A stretch of 64,000 bases of DNA from Antarcticibacterium arcticum (GCF_007993795.1 NZ_CP042476.1:1736001-1800000), one strand, 5' to 3'. Positions 33,965-43,219 are shown, counted from the first letter of the stretch. Translations and numbers: made by a program. The notes: generated by a model from the sequence alone, not told the origin.

Positions 33965-35134
33965 TTATTCCGCAGCAGGCTTATATTCCTTCTTATCAAT
34001 CACCATCTTAGCGATGATCTCTCTTAGGATCTCTGAGGTTCCCCCACCAATTGGCCCTAACCTGCTATCCCGGAAGAGTCTTGCCAAGGGATAATCTTCC
34101 ATATAGCCATAACCCCCAAGGAATTGCAGGCACTTGTAGATTACATCATCTGCTATTTTGGTGGAAAGTAGTTTTGACATACTGGCTTCCTTCACTACAT
34201 ATACCCCATCAATCATCCTTTTTACAATTGAATAATTGAATTCCTTACACATTTCTACCTCACTTGCCATATCGGCAACAGAGTGCCTAAGCGCCTGGAA
34301 CTTATCTATAGTTTTACCAAAAGCTTCTCTTTCTCCCATATAATTAATGGTATAGTCCAGCGCAAACTCTGCACGGGCATGGGCATTCACTCCCATAATT
34401 AATCTTTCAAGGGCAAAATGTTGCATGATATAAGAGAAACCAAGATTTTCTTCACCCATTAAATTTTCGGCCGGGATCTCTACATTATCAAAGGCGATCT
34501 CTGCAGTATCTGATGCTCTCCACCCAAGCTTATCGAGCTTAGTGGCAGAAATTCCCGGGGTATCCCTGTCTACCAAAAAGATGCTCATTCCCTTTGCTCC
34601 TTTAGAAGCATCGGTTTTTGCCGCAACCACCAGGTAATCTGAGTAAATTCCATTGGTTATAAACGTTTTGGAACCATTGAGAATATATTTATCTCCCTTT
34701 TTAACGGCGGTACTTTTCATTCCCGCTACATCACTTCCTCCAAAAGGTTCGGTAATACAAAGGCAACCTATTTTATCTCCCGCAATACTGGGAGCAAGAT
34801 ATTCTTCTTTAATGCGTTCATCACCTTCCTTTAGAAGATGGGTCATTGCAAGATAGGAATGGGCCCACATTGCTGCAGCGAATCCTCCTGAATTTATTTT
34901 TTGTAATTCTTCCAGGAAGATCACAGTATAAAAAAGATCCAGGTCCATACCCCCATATTGCTCGGGATAGGTAATCCCAAAATATCCCATATCTCCAAAC
35001 TTTTTCCAGATAAACCTTTCTATGGTACCGGTCTTTTCCCATTTTTCAATATGCGGAACTACTTCCTTCTGAAGGAATTCCTGAAAACTCTTTCTGAAAA
35101 GTTCATGCTCTTCTGTAAAATACATATTATTCAT
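33965..35134 (-). CDS. Acyl-CoA dehydrogenase
   Basis: A 389-residue FAD flavoenzyme for alpha,beta-dehydrogenation of acyl-CoA. The N-terminal helical, middle beta (CITEPFGGSDVAGM, GSKTFITNG, LGWRASDTAEIAFD) and C-terminal helical (REAFGKTIDKFQALRH, QFLGGYGYMEDYPLARLFRD) domains are complete. The usual C-terminal catalytic Glu is replaced (IGGGTSEI), while a Glu at about 256 (ARAEFALDY) lines up with the catalytic Glu of long-chain and isovaleryl-CoA dehydrogenases. Substrate is thus probably long or branched. Two starts are possible (residue 1 or Met4). It is monocistronic. Confidence 0.95.
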   Translation of the reverse strand: MNNMYFTEEHELFRKSFQEFLQKEVVPHIEKWEKTGTIERFIWKKFGDMGYFGITYPEQYGGMDLDLFYTVIFLEELQKINSGGFAAAMWAHSYLAMTHLLKEGDERIKEEYLAPSIAGDKIGCLCITEPFGGSDVAGMKSTAVKKGDKYILNGSKTFITNGIYSDYLVVAAKTDASKGAKGMSIFLVDRDTPGISATKLDKLGWRASDTAEIAFDNVEIPAENLMGEENLGFSYIMQHFALERLIMGVNAHARAEFALDYTINYMGEREAFGKTIDKFQALRHSVADMASEVEMCKEFNYSIVKRMIDGVYVVKEASMSKLLSTKIADDVIYKCLQFLGGYGYMEDYPLARLFRDSRLGPIGGGTSEILREIIAKMVIDKKEYKPAAE

Positions 35135-35282
35135 ATAAACAAATTCTATTAATCAATTTAGATTTTTATTAAAACAGGAAATGGCAACCTCCTGAGGTGC
35201 CGGGTGAAAAAAGAATAAAGGATATTTTTGGCCCGGCAGGTAAATCCTTCAGGAAAAATAATCAAACCAATATTCAGGATTC

Positions 35283-36158
35283 TTATTTTAAGGTCAAATA
35301 TAACGCAATCCGGTCAATTTTTTCTGAAGGAAACTCCTTAATTTTTGCCAATTCTTCAAAACTGCTGATATTATCATTCAAGAGCCGGTAGTTTACGATC
35401 TCCCTTGCCAGCTCATAATCTATATAAGGAATATTGCTTAGCTCCAGCACGCTCGCCGTATTTATATTTAGGAGCTCAACCTGTGGGGCATTTTTAACCG
35501 TGAAATTTTTAAGCACTTCATTTCTGGTTTCAAAGTTAAGGCCATAGATATCTTTAAGCTGAAGATCATCTACAAACCCACCAATACGATTGCGATAATT
35601 GACAATTCTGCTGGCCAGGGTTTCCCCTATTCCCCTCACTGCAACAAGGTCTTCTACCGATGCTGCATTGAGATCCTGCTTTTGGCTGGGCGAAGCATTG
35701 ATGGAGGCAGTTCGGTTTGTCACCTGCGGCCGGTTTTGTGTTACCCAATCTGGAAACCGAAAATAAGGTTCTATATTCTTTAAAAGAGAATCGCTTATAC
35801 CGGTTACTTTCTGAAAGTCGGCAGCAGAATTTACCCATTTATCTTCCGCCCGAAAAGCGTGTAACCTGTCAATTTCCTCAACTGTCATTCCCAGGGTATA
35901 CCCCCTGTAATCTGTAATAAAATTGGGATTGAATGGAAAAATTCGCAGGGTATCTCCTGCCTGTTTAGCAAGTTTAATGGAATCGAGCTTTTTCTGAAAA
36001 AGAACTAATTCAGGATTATCGCTTTGATAAGAGGTGGTAGGTTTGACAAAATTTCCGAAGAAATAAAGCAATTGGAGAACAATTATAATAAGCACCAATA
36101 AAAAGATCCCATTTCGTTGACTTTTATTGAAAACCAAATGGGATCTTATATGCTTCAT
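35283..36158 (-). CDS. Membrane-anchored ComEA-like helix-hairpin-helix protein
   Basis: A 291-residue protein with one membrane anchor (about residues 16-36, GIFLLVLIIIVLQLLYFFG) and two clear helix-hairpin-helix units, LNAASVEDLVAVRGIGETLA (about 165-185) and NINTASVLELSNIPYI (about 240-256), each followed by IVNYR, plus a more divergent unit around 88-130. HhH tandem proteins of the ComEA type bind DNA without sequence specificity, for example in DNA uptake. Here the rest of the competence machinery is not adjacent. It is 15 bases downstream of the AGCS gene and may be cotranscribed. Confidence 0.85.
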   Translation of the reverse strand: MKHIRSHLVFNKSQRNGIFLLVLIIIVLQLLYFFGNFVKPTTSYQSDNPELVLFQKKLDSIKLAKQAGDTLRIFPFNPNFITDYRGYTLGMTVEEIDRLHAFRAEDKWVNSAADFQKVTGISDSLLKNIEPYFRFPDWVTQNRPQVTNRTASINASPSQKQDLNAASVEDLVAVRGIGETLASRIVNYRNRIGGFVDDLQLKDIYGLNFETRNEVLKNFTVKNAPQVELLNINTASVLELSNIPYIDYELAREIVNYRLLNDNISSFEELAKIKEFPSEKIDRIALYLTLK

Positions 36159-36173
36159 TATGTATTTAATTCA

Positions 36174-38255
36174 TTAGGCGGCCTGTTTTGCTTCTTTTTG
36201 TTTTTTGAATAACTCCCCGGCCTTTAATTTTCTTTGATATTCTTTAAGGTCTCTTCTTACTTCACCAGACATTATATATAGTCCAATTATGTTGGGAAAT
36301 GCCATTGCCAGAATCATCATATCTGAGAAGTCCAGCACAGCTCCAAGGCTTACTGAGGCTCCAACCACTACGAAAATTAAGAATAAACTTTTATATATGA
36401 TCTCACTTTTAATACTTTTTCCAAACAGGTAGGTCCAGGCTCTCATTCCGTAATAGGACCACGAGATCATAGTTGAAAAAGCGAAAAGGAATACCGCAAC
36501 CGCCAATACATATGGGAACCATGAGATCACACTTCCAAAAGCATCAGAGGTTAGGGTGGCCCCGGCGACACCTACAACTTCGTGTTTTCCGGTAAATATT
36601 AAAACCAACGCAGTTAATGTACATACCACCACAGTGTCAATGAAAGGCTCCAGTAAAGCTACGAAACCTTCTGACGGCGGATTATGTGTTTTTGCCGCAC
36701 TATGCGCAATAGCGGCAGACCCCACCCCTGCTTCGTTTGAGAAAGCAGCACGCTGGAAACCAACGATCAACACTCCTATTATCCCACCTTTCAGGGCGCT
36801 TGGGCTAAATGCACCATCATAGATTGCAGTGAAAGCAGGTACAATATTCTCAATATTCATAAAGATCACCGTTAAACAACCTATAATATATATACCGGCC
36901 ATAATAGGAACAATTTTACCGGTCACCTTAGCAATACTGCTAATTCCTCCAATGATCACAACTCCCACAAGGATAGCTGTTACAACACCAAACCAAAATC
37001 CGTTCCCAATTAAGAAGGGCATCTGGCCCTGCATAGCTTCAAAAGATTGGTTTGCCTGAAACATATTCCCTCCTCCAAAAGAGGCGCCAATTGCAAGTAC
37101 AGCAAAAAGACCTGCCAATACTTTTCCTAATCCTTTTTTATTCCTCTTCTCAAGACCGTAACGTAAATAATTCATAGGTCCACCAAATACCCGGCCTTCA
37201 CTGTTTATAAATCTATATTTCACCCCCAGGGTACATTCTACAAATTTTGAAGACATTCCTAAAAGACCTGCTATGATCATCCAGAAAGTAGCTCCGGCTC
37301 CTCCCAGGGAAACAGCCACTGCCACCCCGGCAATATTTCCAAGACCTACTGTTCCCGAAACCGCTGTTGCCAGTGCCTGGAAATGAGTTACCTGCCCGGG
37401 TGCATTAGGATCATCGTATTTCCCTCTTGCAAGTTGCAGGGCATGACGAAATCCGCGTATATTAATAAAGCCCATTCTCAAGGTAAAGAACAGCGCTCCA
37501 AACAACAACCACACTACAATAAAAGGGATGTTTTTGGTTTGAGGATCTCCGTTAGGGTGCGTTAATGGGATCTTTTCATCATAAACAATTTGAGCAAAAT
37601 TATGAGCTCCTTCTTCAATAACGTGTTGTTTATTATCAGAATTATAGATCACCCCACCTTGGCTGGCAAGATAACGTACAGATCCGTTGGCATTGGCAAG
37701 GGCATATATATCTTCACCACTGGTTGTAGAAATAATTGCTATTGTATCACCCTTTTGAACGCGGGCTCCTTCGCTTACCAACCATTGTTTTAAAACAAAC
37801 CTGTCTTCAACATTCGCAGTCCATCCCGGAGTTGGTACATTTTTAACATCGGCATAGACCACAGGATCATAAACTCCAATCGCCGAAAATGGATCCCAGA
37901 AAAGTACCGCACCCATAGTTGCAACTATTGGTGCAAAAGTTCCGTTGAAATGCTCGGTGATCGCCTCGGCTTCCACAGAATAGGACCTCGTTGTAGATGC
38001 TCCTGTAGCATCGGTAATAATTACATTATAAGGGATACCTTCTACAAGGCCTTCTGCTCTTTTGGAATTTAGGGAAGTCCCCTGGTTATTCCATTTATAG
38101 GTATAGGGAGGTGTTCCGCCTGTAACATCCAGGTCTATAAAACCATCATTAATAATTTTGCTGGGATTTCCAATATTTGCTTTAACGTCAAGATCCTGCG
38201 CAAATAAGGAAATAATAGAAAATGTAAAGAACAATGAAAGTATGTACTTTCTCAT
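36174..38255 (-). CDS. Alanine/sodium symporter (AGCS family) with extra N-terminal extracytoplasmic module
   Basis: A 693-residue protein. A signal peptide (1-19) leads to an immunoglobulin-like/SprB-repeat-like segment (GGTPPYTYKW, about 44-53), then a lipoyl/biotinyl-like beta barrel (SEGARVQKGDTIAIIST, about 163-180; SVRYLASQGGVI), before the AGCS transporter core from about residue 245 (TAVSGTVGLGNIAGVAVAV, SKFVECTLGVKYR, FQRAAFSNEAGVGSAAIAH). The core couples uptake of alanine or glycine to Na+. Ordinary AGCS proteins are about 450-550 residues, so the first 240 residues are extra. The role of the extension is unknown. Confidence 0.88.
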   Translation of the reverse strand: MRKYILSLFFTFSIISLFAQDLDVKANIGNPSKIINDGFIDLDVTGGTPPYTYKWNNQGTSLNSKRAEGLVEGIPYNVIITDATGASTTRSYSVEAEAITEHFNGTFAPIVATMGAVLFWDPFSAIGVYDPVVYADVKNVPTPGWTANVEDRFVLKQWLVSEGARVQKGDTIAIISTTSGEDIYALANANGSVRYLASQGGVIYNSDNKQHVIEEGAHNFAQIVYDEKIPLTHPNGDPQTKNIPFIVVWLLFGALFFTLRMGFINIRGFRHALQLARGKYDDPNAPGQVTHFQALATAVSGTVGLGNIAGVAVAVSLGGAGATFWMIIAGLLGMSSKFVECTLGVKYRFINSEGRVFGGPMNYLRYGLEKRNKKGLGKVLAGLFAVLAIGASFGGGNMFQANQSFEAMQGQMPFLIGNGFWFGVVTAILVGVVIIGGISSIAKVTGKIVPIMAGIYIIGCLTVIFMNIENIVPAFTAIYDGAFSPSALKGGIIGVLIVGFQRAAFSNEAGVGSAAIAHSAAKTHNPPSEGFVALLEPFIDTVVVCTLTALVLIFTGKHEVVGVAGATLTSDAFGSVISWFPYVLAVAVFLFAFSTMISWSYYGMRAWTYLFGKSIKSEIIYKSLFLIFVVVGASVSLGAVLDFSDMMILAMAFPNIIGLYIMSGEVRRDLKEYQRKLKAGELFKKQKEAKQAA

Positions 38256-38452
38256 AGGATTTATTAAAAGTTAATGAAGGTATTTTTTACAGCGAAGCAA
38301 GATGCTAAAAAAATGGCCATTTTCAAATTTTTACTCGTTAAAATGTAAAGGAATTGTTAAATGAAAGCAAGATGGTCCGCAGGGCTATCCTTATTGGAGG
38401 TACTTTTAAAGAAATCCTTAAGCCTTACCTACTGTAAACAAAGGCTTAGACA

Positions 38453-38683
38453 CTAAAGATCAAAGACAGAACTGCGCTTAACATATACCAGGTCTTTTAG
38501 TTTAAGCCAAAAAGCAAGGGTGAGATAAACGGCAAATCCCATTCCCATGGTGGCAAAAGACAAATAGATGAAGAATAATCTTATGGTTTTGGCCCTTATT
38601 CCCATTTTATCCCCTATCCGGGAGGAAACATAGAAGCCGTGGCGTTCAAAAAAGTGACGTATGGAATAGACAAACTTCATCAT
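38453..38683 (-). CDS. PspC-domain small membrane protein
   Basis: A 76-residue protein with the PspC fold pattern: RIGDKMGIRAKTIRLFFIYL followed by a hydrophobic hairpin (SFATMGMGFAVYLTLAFWL). PspC proteins relate to envelope stress sensing. It ends KRSSVFDL. It lies 23 bases downstream of the DUF2851 gene, so the two are likely cotranscribed. The 197-base gap towards the AGCS gene is AT-rich and shows no gene. Confidence 0.78.
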   Translation of the reverse strand: MMKFVYSIRHFFERHGFYVSSRIGDKMGIRAKTIRLFFIYLSFATMGMGFAVYLTLAFWLKLKDLVYVKRSSVFDL

Positions 38684-38706
38684 TCTCCAAAGATATTACA
38701 ATTACC

Positions 38707-39984
38707 TCAACCTCTAATTAATTTTGCGCCAAGATTACAATTCAAACAATAATTCTTATCGCAATAAGCGCCTTTTAAATGCAGCAAGGCTTGTGAGTGC
38801 AGCGCTGTAGCCGAGGTATTGGGTCTTATAAGATTGAATTTGTCAATTACGCTGTTCTTTTCGGTCTTTATTTCCTGTATTAGCTGAAGGATCTGTTGGG
38901 GCTCGTAAGATCCTATGGACCGGAGATAGTAAAACTTCAAGGGAATAATTGTATTTATTATGAGTAGATCTATAAAATCTTCGGAAAGTTTTTTAGCCCT
39001 GAAAGAATGGTCTTTTCCAAAGGTATAATGCTCCTTCCAGTATGTAGAGGTTTCTACTTTTAAGAGTTCCTGAAGTTCCTTCCTTTTTCCGGCATTCATT
39101 ATTTTACTGAATAAATGTGGAACTGCAGAATATAACCCCGCGAGTTGTGATAACCTGATATTGGGAAAATTTTCCGGCCTCAACCTAAAATATTTTGGCC
39201 TTTCCACCCCGGAGTTACTCAACCCGAATTTTCTTTTTAAAAAAATATATTCTTTTTTCAATTCCTGAAAGTACACATCTTCATTTTTTACATCAAGCAA
39301 TCCGCTTTGACCAAAAAACAGGGCTTCCAGATAGAGGTGTGAGGAACGGCATTTTTGAATTATAGAAAAATCCAGGCTTTGAGCCATGCTTAAAAAAGCC
39401 TCTCCATTAACCTTTAAACCAAAGCTGCGGGCTAGCAGCCAGAACAACACTTCTTCCCAATTGTTTTCAGATTTCTTCAGCAATTTCCCAATCGCTTCAG
39501 ATTTTTGTTCAAGTTTTTCAAAGTACATACGTTCCAGCCAGTTTTCAATCTCAAAATTTTGAAAATTGACAAACTCCCTTTCGCAATTGATCCATTTTGC
39601 ATTGGGGGCCAGCAATAGCTCCCGGTAACTTTTCAATGTATCTTCTGAAGTAAGATCTTTTAATTCCAGGGTAGGTATTACCGAATTATCTTTTCTATAA
39701 ATATCTATGTTATTTTCCCAAACTACGTGAAGTACCACATTCTCATAATTAGAATCAATTTCGTGGCGATGGGAATACCAATCGGAGGATCGAATATGTA
39801 TTTCGACATTGCCTGCCCACAACTGCTCACCAATTTTGATGTTTGCATTAAAAAAATCGGGCCCCGAATTGAAGTTGGGAGTTCCGGAATTAATAATAAC
39901 AACAGGTTGACCGTCTACCGTCTGGGCACGTCTAAAATCAAACTTTTTAAAGTTCCATATATAATGGAGAAAATCTTCCTGCAT
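38707..39984 (-). CDS. DUF2851 family protein
   Basis: A 425-residue soluble protein of the Bacteroidota-typical DUF2851 family, recognised from GTPNFNSGPDFFNANIKIG, WAGNVEIHIRSSDWYSH and YENVVLHVVWENN at the N-terminus and a C-terminal cysteine cluster (YCDKNYCLNCNLGAKLI) that could bind a metal. The N-terminal part resembles a nuclease-like fold in its D/E-x-H pattern, but no catalytic function is established. It is the first gene of a pair with the PspC-domain gene. Confidence 0.9.
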   Translation of the reverse strand: MQEDFLHYIWNFKKFDFRRAQTVDGQPVVIINSGTPNFNSGPDFFNANIKIGEQLWAGNVEIHIRSSDWYSHRHEIDSNYENVVLHVVWENNIDIYRKDNSVIPTLELKDLTSEDTLKSYRELLLAPNAKWINCEREFVNFQNFEIENWLERMYFEKLEQKSEAIGKLLKKSENNWEEVLFWLLARSFGLKVNGEAFLSMAQSLDFSIIQKCRSSHLYLEALFFGQSGLLDVKNEDVYFQELKKEYIFLKRKFGLSNSGVERPKYFRLRPENFPNIRLSQLAGLYSAVPHLFSKIMNAGKRKELQELLKVETSTYWKEHYTFGKDHSFRAKKLSEDFIDLLIINTIIPLKFYYLRSIGSYEPQQILQLIQEIKTEKNSVIDKFNLIRPNTSATALHSQALLHLKGAYCDKNYCLNCNLGAKLIRG

Positions 39985-40053
39985 CTTTAAATTTACCAGA
40001 TCTTTAATAAGGTAATTAATAATAAAGACATTAAAATTATCCCAGGAGCGTTA

Positions 40054-40740
40054 TTACCTTAGCTTCTCTTCTACACGGTCAATAATTTCGTCTACCCAGC
40101 GGCTGTACATTAACGCACTTGGATGCAGGCTATCTCCGGCAATCAGATTTCGGTTGACCGCCGCCTCCTGGGAAATAGGGGTTATATTATAAAAATCTAC
40201 ATTATTATCTTGTGCCACTCTTTGCACCACATCATTAAATCTGGCTATTTGAACGGCAATAGTGTCTGCATTGTTTGCTCCAAAGGGTGTTACGCCATAA
40301 TCTGGAATGCTTAAGGCAAAGACCCCTTTTTCCTGAAGCTTGCTGTGGGTTATAGCCTTTCGGAAGATCTCCCGAAGTTCCACTTCAAATTCTGATAATG
40401 TTCTTTTTTGATATTGATTGTTCACTCCTATCAAAATTGAAACTAAATGAAAATCCCGATGTACATCGATTTCAGATTCAAAATTGGTAATAAGATTTCG
40501 TGTGGTCCAGCCGGTCCTGGCTACTATTTTTGGAGCGGCCATTTTATGCCCCCTTTCCTTTAATCTTTCAACCAATTGCACCGGCCAGGATTGAGCCACT
40601 CCCACTCCTTCCCCAATTGTATAGGAATCACCTAAAGCCAGATAACTAAAATCCATTTGGGGCGTGACCGGTATATCACGTGAGGAGTTGCAAGCAAGAA
40701 TAAAAATTGAGGTAATTATAACAAGTAGTATTTTTTTCAT
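40054..40740 (-). CDS. SGNH/GDSL hydrolase lipoprotein
   Basis: A 228-residue lipoprotein. Starting at MKKILLVIITSIFILAC gives a signal peptide with lipobox ILAC. Block I is LALGDSYTIGEG (catalytic Ser), block III is ILIGVNNQYQ, and block V has the Asp/His pair in DSLHPSALMYSRW. SGNH enzymes are esterases or deacetylases; surface lipoprotein members often act on carbohydrate esters. Seven more codons upstream are open but would spoil the signal peptide. It is divergent from the following secreted protein gene (79 bases between starts). Confidence 0.9.
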   Translation of the reverse strand: MKKILLVIITSIFILACNSSRDIPVTPQMDFSYLALGDSYTIGEGVGVAQSWPVQLVERLKERGHKMAAPKIVARTGWTTRNLITNFESEIDVHRDFHLVSILIGVNNQYQKRTLSEFEVELREIFRKAITHSKLQEKGVFALSIPDYGVTPFGANNADTIAVQIARFNDVVQRVAQDNNVDFYNITPISQEAAVNRNLIAGDSLHPSALMYSRWVDEIIDRVEEKLR

Positions 40741-40819
40741 GGCAAGGCTTTTAATTTCCAAATTACCGTATTTTGCACCAATTAAAAACTTTTTATAAAC
40801 TATTTAGCTATTTGTCAAT

Positions 40820-41383
40820 ATGAAAAAACTCTTTCTTCCAATTCTACTTTTTACAGTGATGCTGGCAAATGGCCAGGAAAAATCGGGCGCTCAACAATTT
40901 TGGGATAACCTTCGGGCCCATTGCGGGAAAGCCTATGAAGGGAAACTTGCCCCCCATGTAACCAATGATGCTTTTAGTGGTAAAACCCTTACTATGTTTG
41001 TACGCACCTGTGATGATGGAACCATTACTATTCCATTTTATGTAGGTGAAGACAAGTCCCGAACCTGGGTTTTAACATTGGAGGGTGAGAGGATAAAACT
41101 CAAACACGATCACCGTCATGAAGACGGTAGTGAAGATAAGATCACTCAATACGGAGGTACCAGTACAAATTCAGGATCTGCCAACCTTCAATTTTTCCCG
41201 GCCGATGTTGAAACGGCAGAGCTTATTGGATATGCTGCCACGAATGTTTGGTGGATCACCCTGGATGAAAACACATTCACCTATAACCTGAAAAGAATAG
41301 GTACAGAAAATCCTGCCTTTAATGTCATATTTGACCTTAACACCCCGGTTGAGGCTCCGGGTGCGCAATGGGGTTGGGAATAG
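40820..41383 (+). CDS. Secreted protein of unknown function
   Basis: A 187-residue protein with a signal peptide (1-18, ending MLANG). The mature part is beta-rich with motifs FWDNLRAHCGKAYEGKLAPH, FVRTCDDGTITIPFYVGEDK and KLKHDHRHEDGSEDKITQYG. Two cysteines may form a disulfide. I recognise this as a hypothetical protein type common in Flavobacteriia but know no function. It is divergent from the SGNH gene. A spacer of about 200 bases follows, with no gene. Confidence 0.82.
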   Translation: MKKLFLPILLFTVMLANGQEKSGAQQFWDNLRAHCGKAYEGKLAPHVTNDAFSGKTLTMFVRTCDDGTITIPFYVGEDKSRTWVLTLEGERIKLKHDHRHEDGSEDKITQYGGTSTNSGSANLQFFPADVETAELIGYAATNVWWITLDENTFTYNLKRIGTENPAFNVIFDLNTPVEAPGAQWGWE

Positions 41384-41585
41384 AACATTTTGATTATTTA
41401 TTTTGGTCCTGCCCCCTTCCCGGGGTGGGATCTCTTTTTAGGGACAGCTCATGATGTGCTAAATGTAAGTTAAACATGCTTTTGCGCGACCTTATTATTT
41501 TGCACAAGAGGGGTTTTTAATTATCTTAAAAACCTACGATTTTCAGCAAATTATGCACACCTAACTGACTTTTATAAAAATTAAT

Positions 41586-41819
41586 ATGGAATCCAAAGAC
41601 TTACAAAATACCAACAGGAATAAGGAAATCCCACAGAATAAAAAGCCAAGGGGAAGTTCATCAAAAACAGATCCACTCAACATGGACCATCTTACCCCCC
41701 TGAGAGAACACGACAATTCAATTGTGCGATTTTTCGCAAGAACTGGTTATACTGTGTGGATAGTTGTAATGGCAGTAGGGTTGTTGCTGGCCTTTATAGT
41801 GTCATTCTTTTTGCTATGA
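41586..41819 (+). CDS. Small single-pass membrane protein, unknown
   Basis: A 77-residue protein with a hydrophilic, Asn/Lys-rich N-terminus (about residues 1-50) and one C-terminal transmembrane helix (VWIVVMAVGLLLAFIVSFFLL). The tail ends at the membrane, as in tail-anchored proteins. Its stop codon overlaps the ATG of the next gene (ATGA), so they are translationally coupled. No family is recognised. Confidence 0.7.
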   Translation: MESKDLQNTNRNKEIPQNKKPRGSSSKTDPLNMDHLTPLREHDNSIVRFFARTGYTVWIVVMAVGLLLAFIVSFFLL

Positions 41820-42205
41820 GACCAATTACACTCCTTTTCCTTTTCACAGTTTTAATATTCCTTGGTAATTTAGCATTAACCCACTTAGAAGTAAACCTTC
41901 CCATTTGGGTTAACTTTTATTTGAATGATCTTTTATGTATGCCAATAGTATTTTGGATTTGTCTCAAAGCCGTACATATTATTCAAGGAGATAATGAAAT
42001 CCACCTGGACCTCTTCACTATATTTTCCCTTACTACATTTTATGCTGTATATTTTGAATGGTATTTGCCGCGGGTAGAACCCCGCTACACAGCAGACTGG
42101 TTAGATGTGGTTATGTATTTCACCGGGGCATTCCTGTTTTATTATCTTCAATTTCAGGAAAAAATAATAACAAAAAAGGCGCCCCGAACGGACGCCTCTA
42201 TATAG
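41816..42205 (+). CDS. Four-helix membrane protein, unknown
   Basis: A 129-residue membrane protein with about four predicted helices (residues 3-22, 32-49, 62-80, 94-112). The start MRPITLLFLF overlaps the upstream stop by four bases; a longer frame (from 41756) reads through the other gene and is not used. The 3' end of the gene also encodes the stem of the terminator for the convergent cysteine synthase-like gene. No function is known. Confidence 0.72.
   Translation: MRPITLLFLFTVLIFLGNLALTHLEVNLPIWVNFYLNDLLCMPIVFWICLKAVHIIQGDNEIHLDLFTIFSLTTFYAVYFEWYLPRVEPRYTADWLDVVMYFTGAFLFYYLQFQEKIITKKAPRTDASI
42171..42197 (-). terminator. Terminator of the PLP enzyme gene, embedded in the convergent ORF
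   Basis: On the minus strand AGGCGTCC and GGGCGCCT form an eight-pair stem (one G-U), followed by T6. The whole element lies inside the last codons of the plus-strand membrane protein gene. Confidence 0.8.
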
Positions 42206-42220
42206 TATCAGGTTTTTTTC

Positions 42221-43201
42221 TTATTCGAGATAACCCATTTTTTTCATCCACTCATCATTGTACATTTTCCCAACATACCTGCTTCCATGATCATGGAATA
42301 GAATTACCACAACATCATCCTTCTTAAAATGTTCCTTCAGTTGCAATAATCCTTTAATTGCCGCGCCGGCACTGTTTCCTAAAAAGAAACCTTCTTCCCT
42401 CGCGAGTCTTCTGGTATAGATTGCTGCATCTTTATCTGTTACCTTGGTAAAACCGTCTATAACATCAAAATTTACATTCTTTGGGAGGATATCCTCCCCT
42501 ATTCCTTCTGTAACATATGGATAGATCTCATTTTCATCGAATATCCCGGTCTCGTGGTATTTTTTAAAAACAGACCCATAGGTATCTACTCCCCAAATTT
42601 TAATATCCGGGTTTTGTTCCTTTAGATATTTCCCCACTCCGGAGATCGTGCCTCCTGTACCTACCCCAACCACAAAATGAGTAACTTTTCCATCGGTTTG
42701 TTTCCAGATCTCAGGGCCGGTGGTTTCATAATGTGCTTTTGTATTTGCAAGATTATCATATTGATTTACATACCAGGAATTTGGAGTTTGCTCGGCCAGG
42801 CGCCTGGAAGTAGAATAATACGACCTTGGATCTTCAGGTGCTACATCTGTAGGACATACTACAACTTCACTACCTACGGCACGCAAAATATCCATTTTTT
42901 CTTTGCTCTGTTTATCGCTTAGAACACATATCATTTTATAACCTTTAATGATTGCTACCAGGGCAAGCCCCATACCTGTATTGCCAGAGGTGCCTTCAAT
43001 AATAGTTCCTCCCGGCTTCAGCCTGCCATCTGCCTCGGCCTCCTCTATCATTTTTACAGCCATCCTGTCTTTTACAGAATTTCCGGGATTAAAAGTCTCG
43101 TATTTTGCAAGTACAAGTGCATCTACCTCTTTGGTAAGTGTATTCATTTTTACCATAGGAGTATTGCCTATGGTTCCAAGTATATTTTCTACGTAATCCA
43201 T
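42221..43201 (-). CDS. PLP-dependent cysteine synthase/cystathionine beta-synthase family enzyme
   Basis: A 326-residue fold-type II PLP enzyme. The PLP lysine is in NPGNSVKDRMA, the substrate loop is EGTSGNTGMGLALVA, and the phosphate-binding loop is GVGTGGTISGVG. The segment EGIGEDILPKNVNFDVID resembles cystathionine beta-synthase more than CysK. No C-terminal CBS regulatory domains are present. It is likely a cysteine synthase or cystathionine beta-synthase of sulfur amino acid metabolism, acting in the cytosol. It has a consensus promoter and its own terminator, so it is monocistronic. Confidence 0.92.
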   Translation of the reverse strand: MDYVENILGTIGNTPMVKMNTLTKEVDALVLAKYETFNPGNSVKDRMAVKMIEEAEADGRLKPGGTIIEGTSGNTGMGLALVAIIKGYKMICVLSDKQSKEKMDILRAVGSEVVVCPTDVAPEDPRSYYSTSRRLAEQTPNSWYVNQYDNLANTKAHYETTGPEIWKQTDGKVTHFVVGVGTGGTISGVGKYLKEQNPDIKIWGVDTYGSVFKKYHETGIFDENEIYPYVTEGIGEDILPKNVNFDVIDGFTKVTDKDAAIYTRRLAREEGFFLGNSAGAAIKGLLQLKEHFKKDDVVVILFHDHGSRYVGKMYNDEWMKKMGYLE

Positions 43202-43219
43202 ATTTCAATTTTGAAGCAG

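Noticed and set aside
38265..38345. A 24-codon frame (MKVFFTAKQDAKKMAIF...) in the spacer after the AGCS gene
   Set aside because: Too short, no ribosome site, and composition fits AT-rich noncoding sequence.
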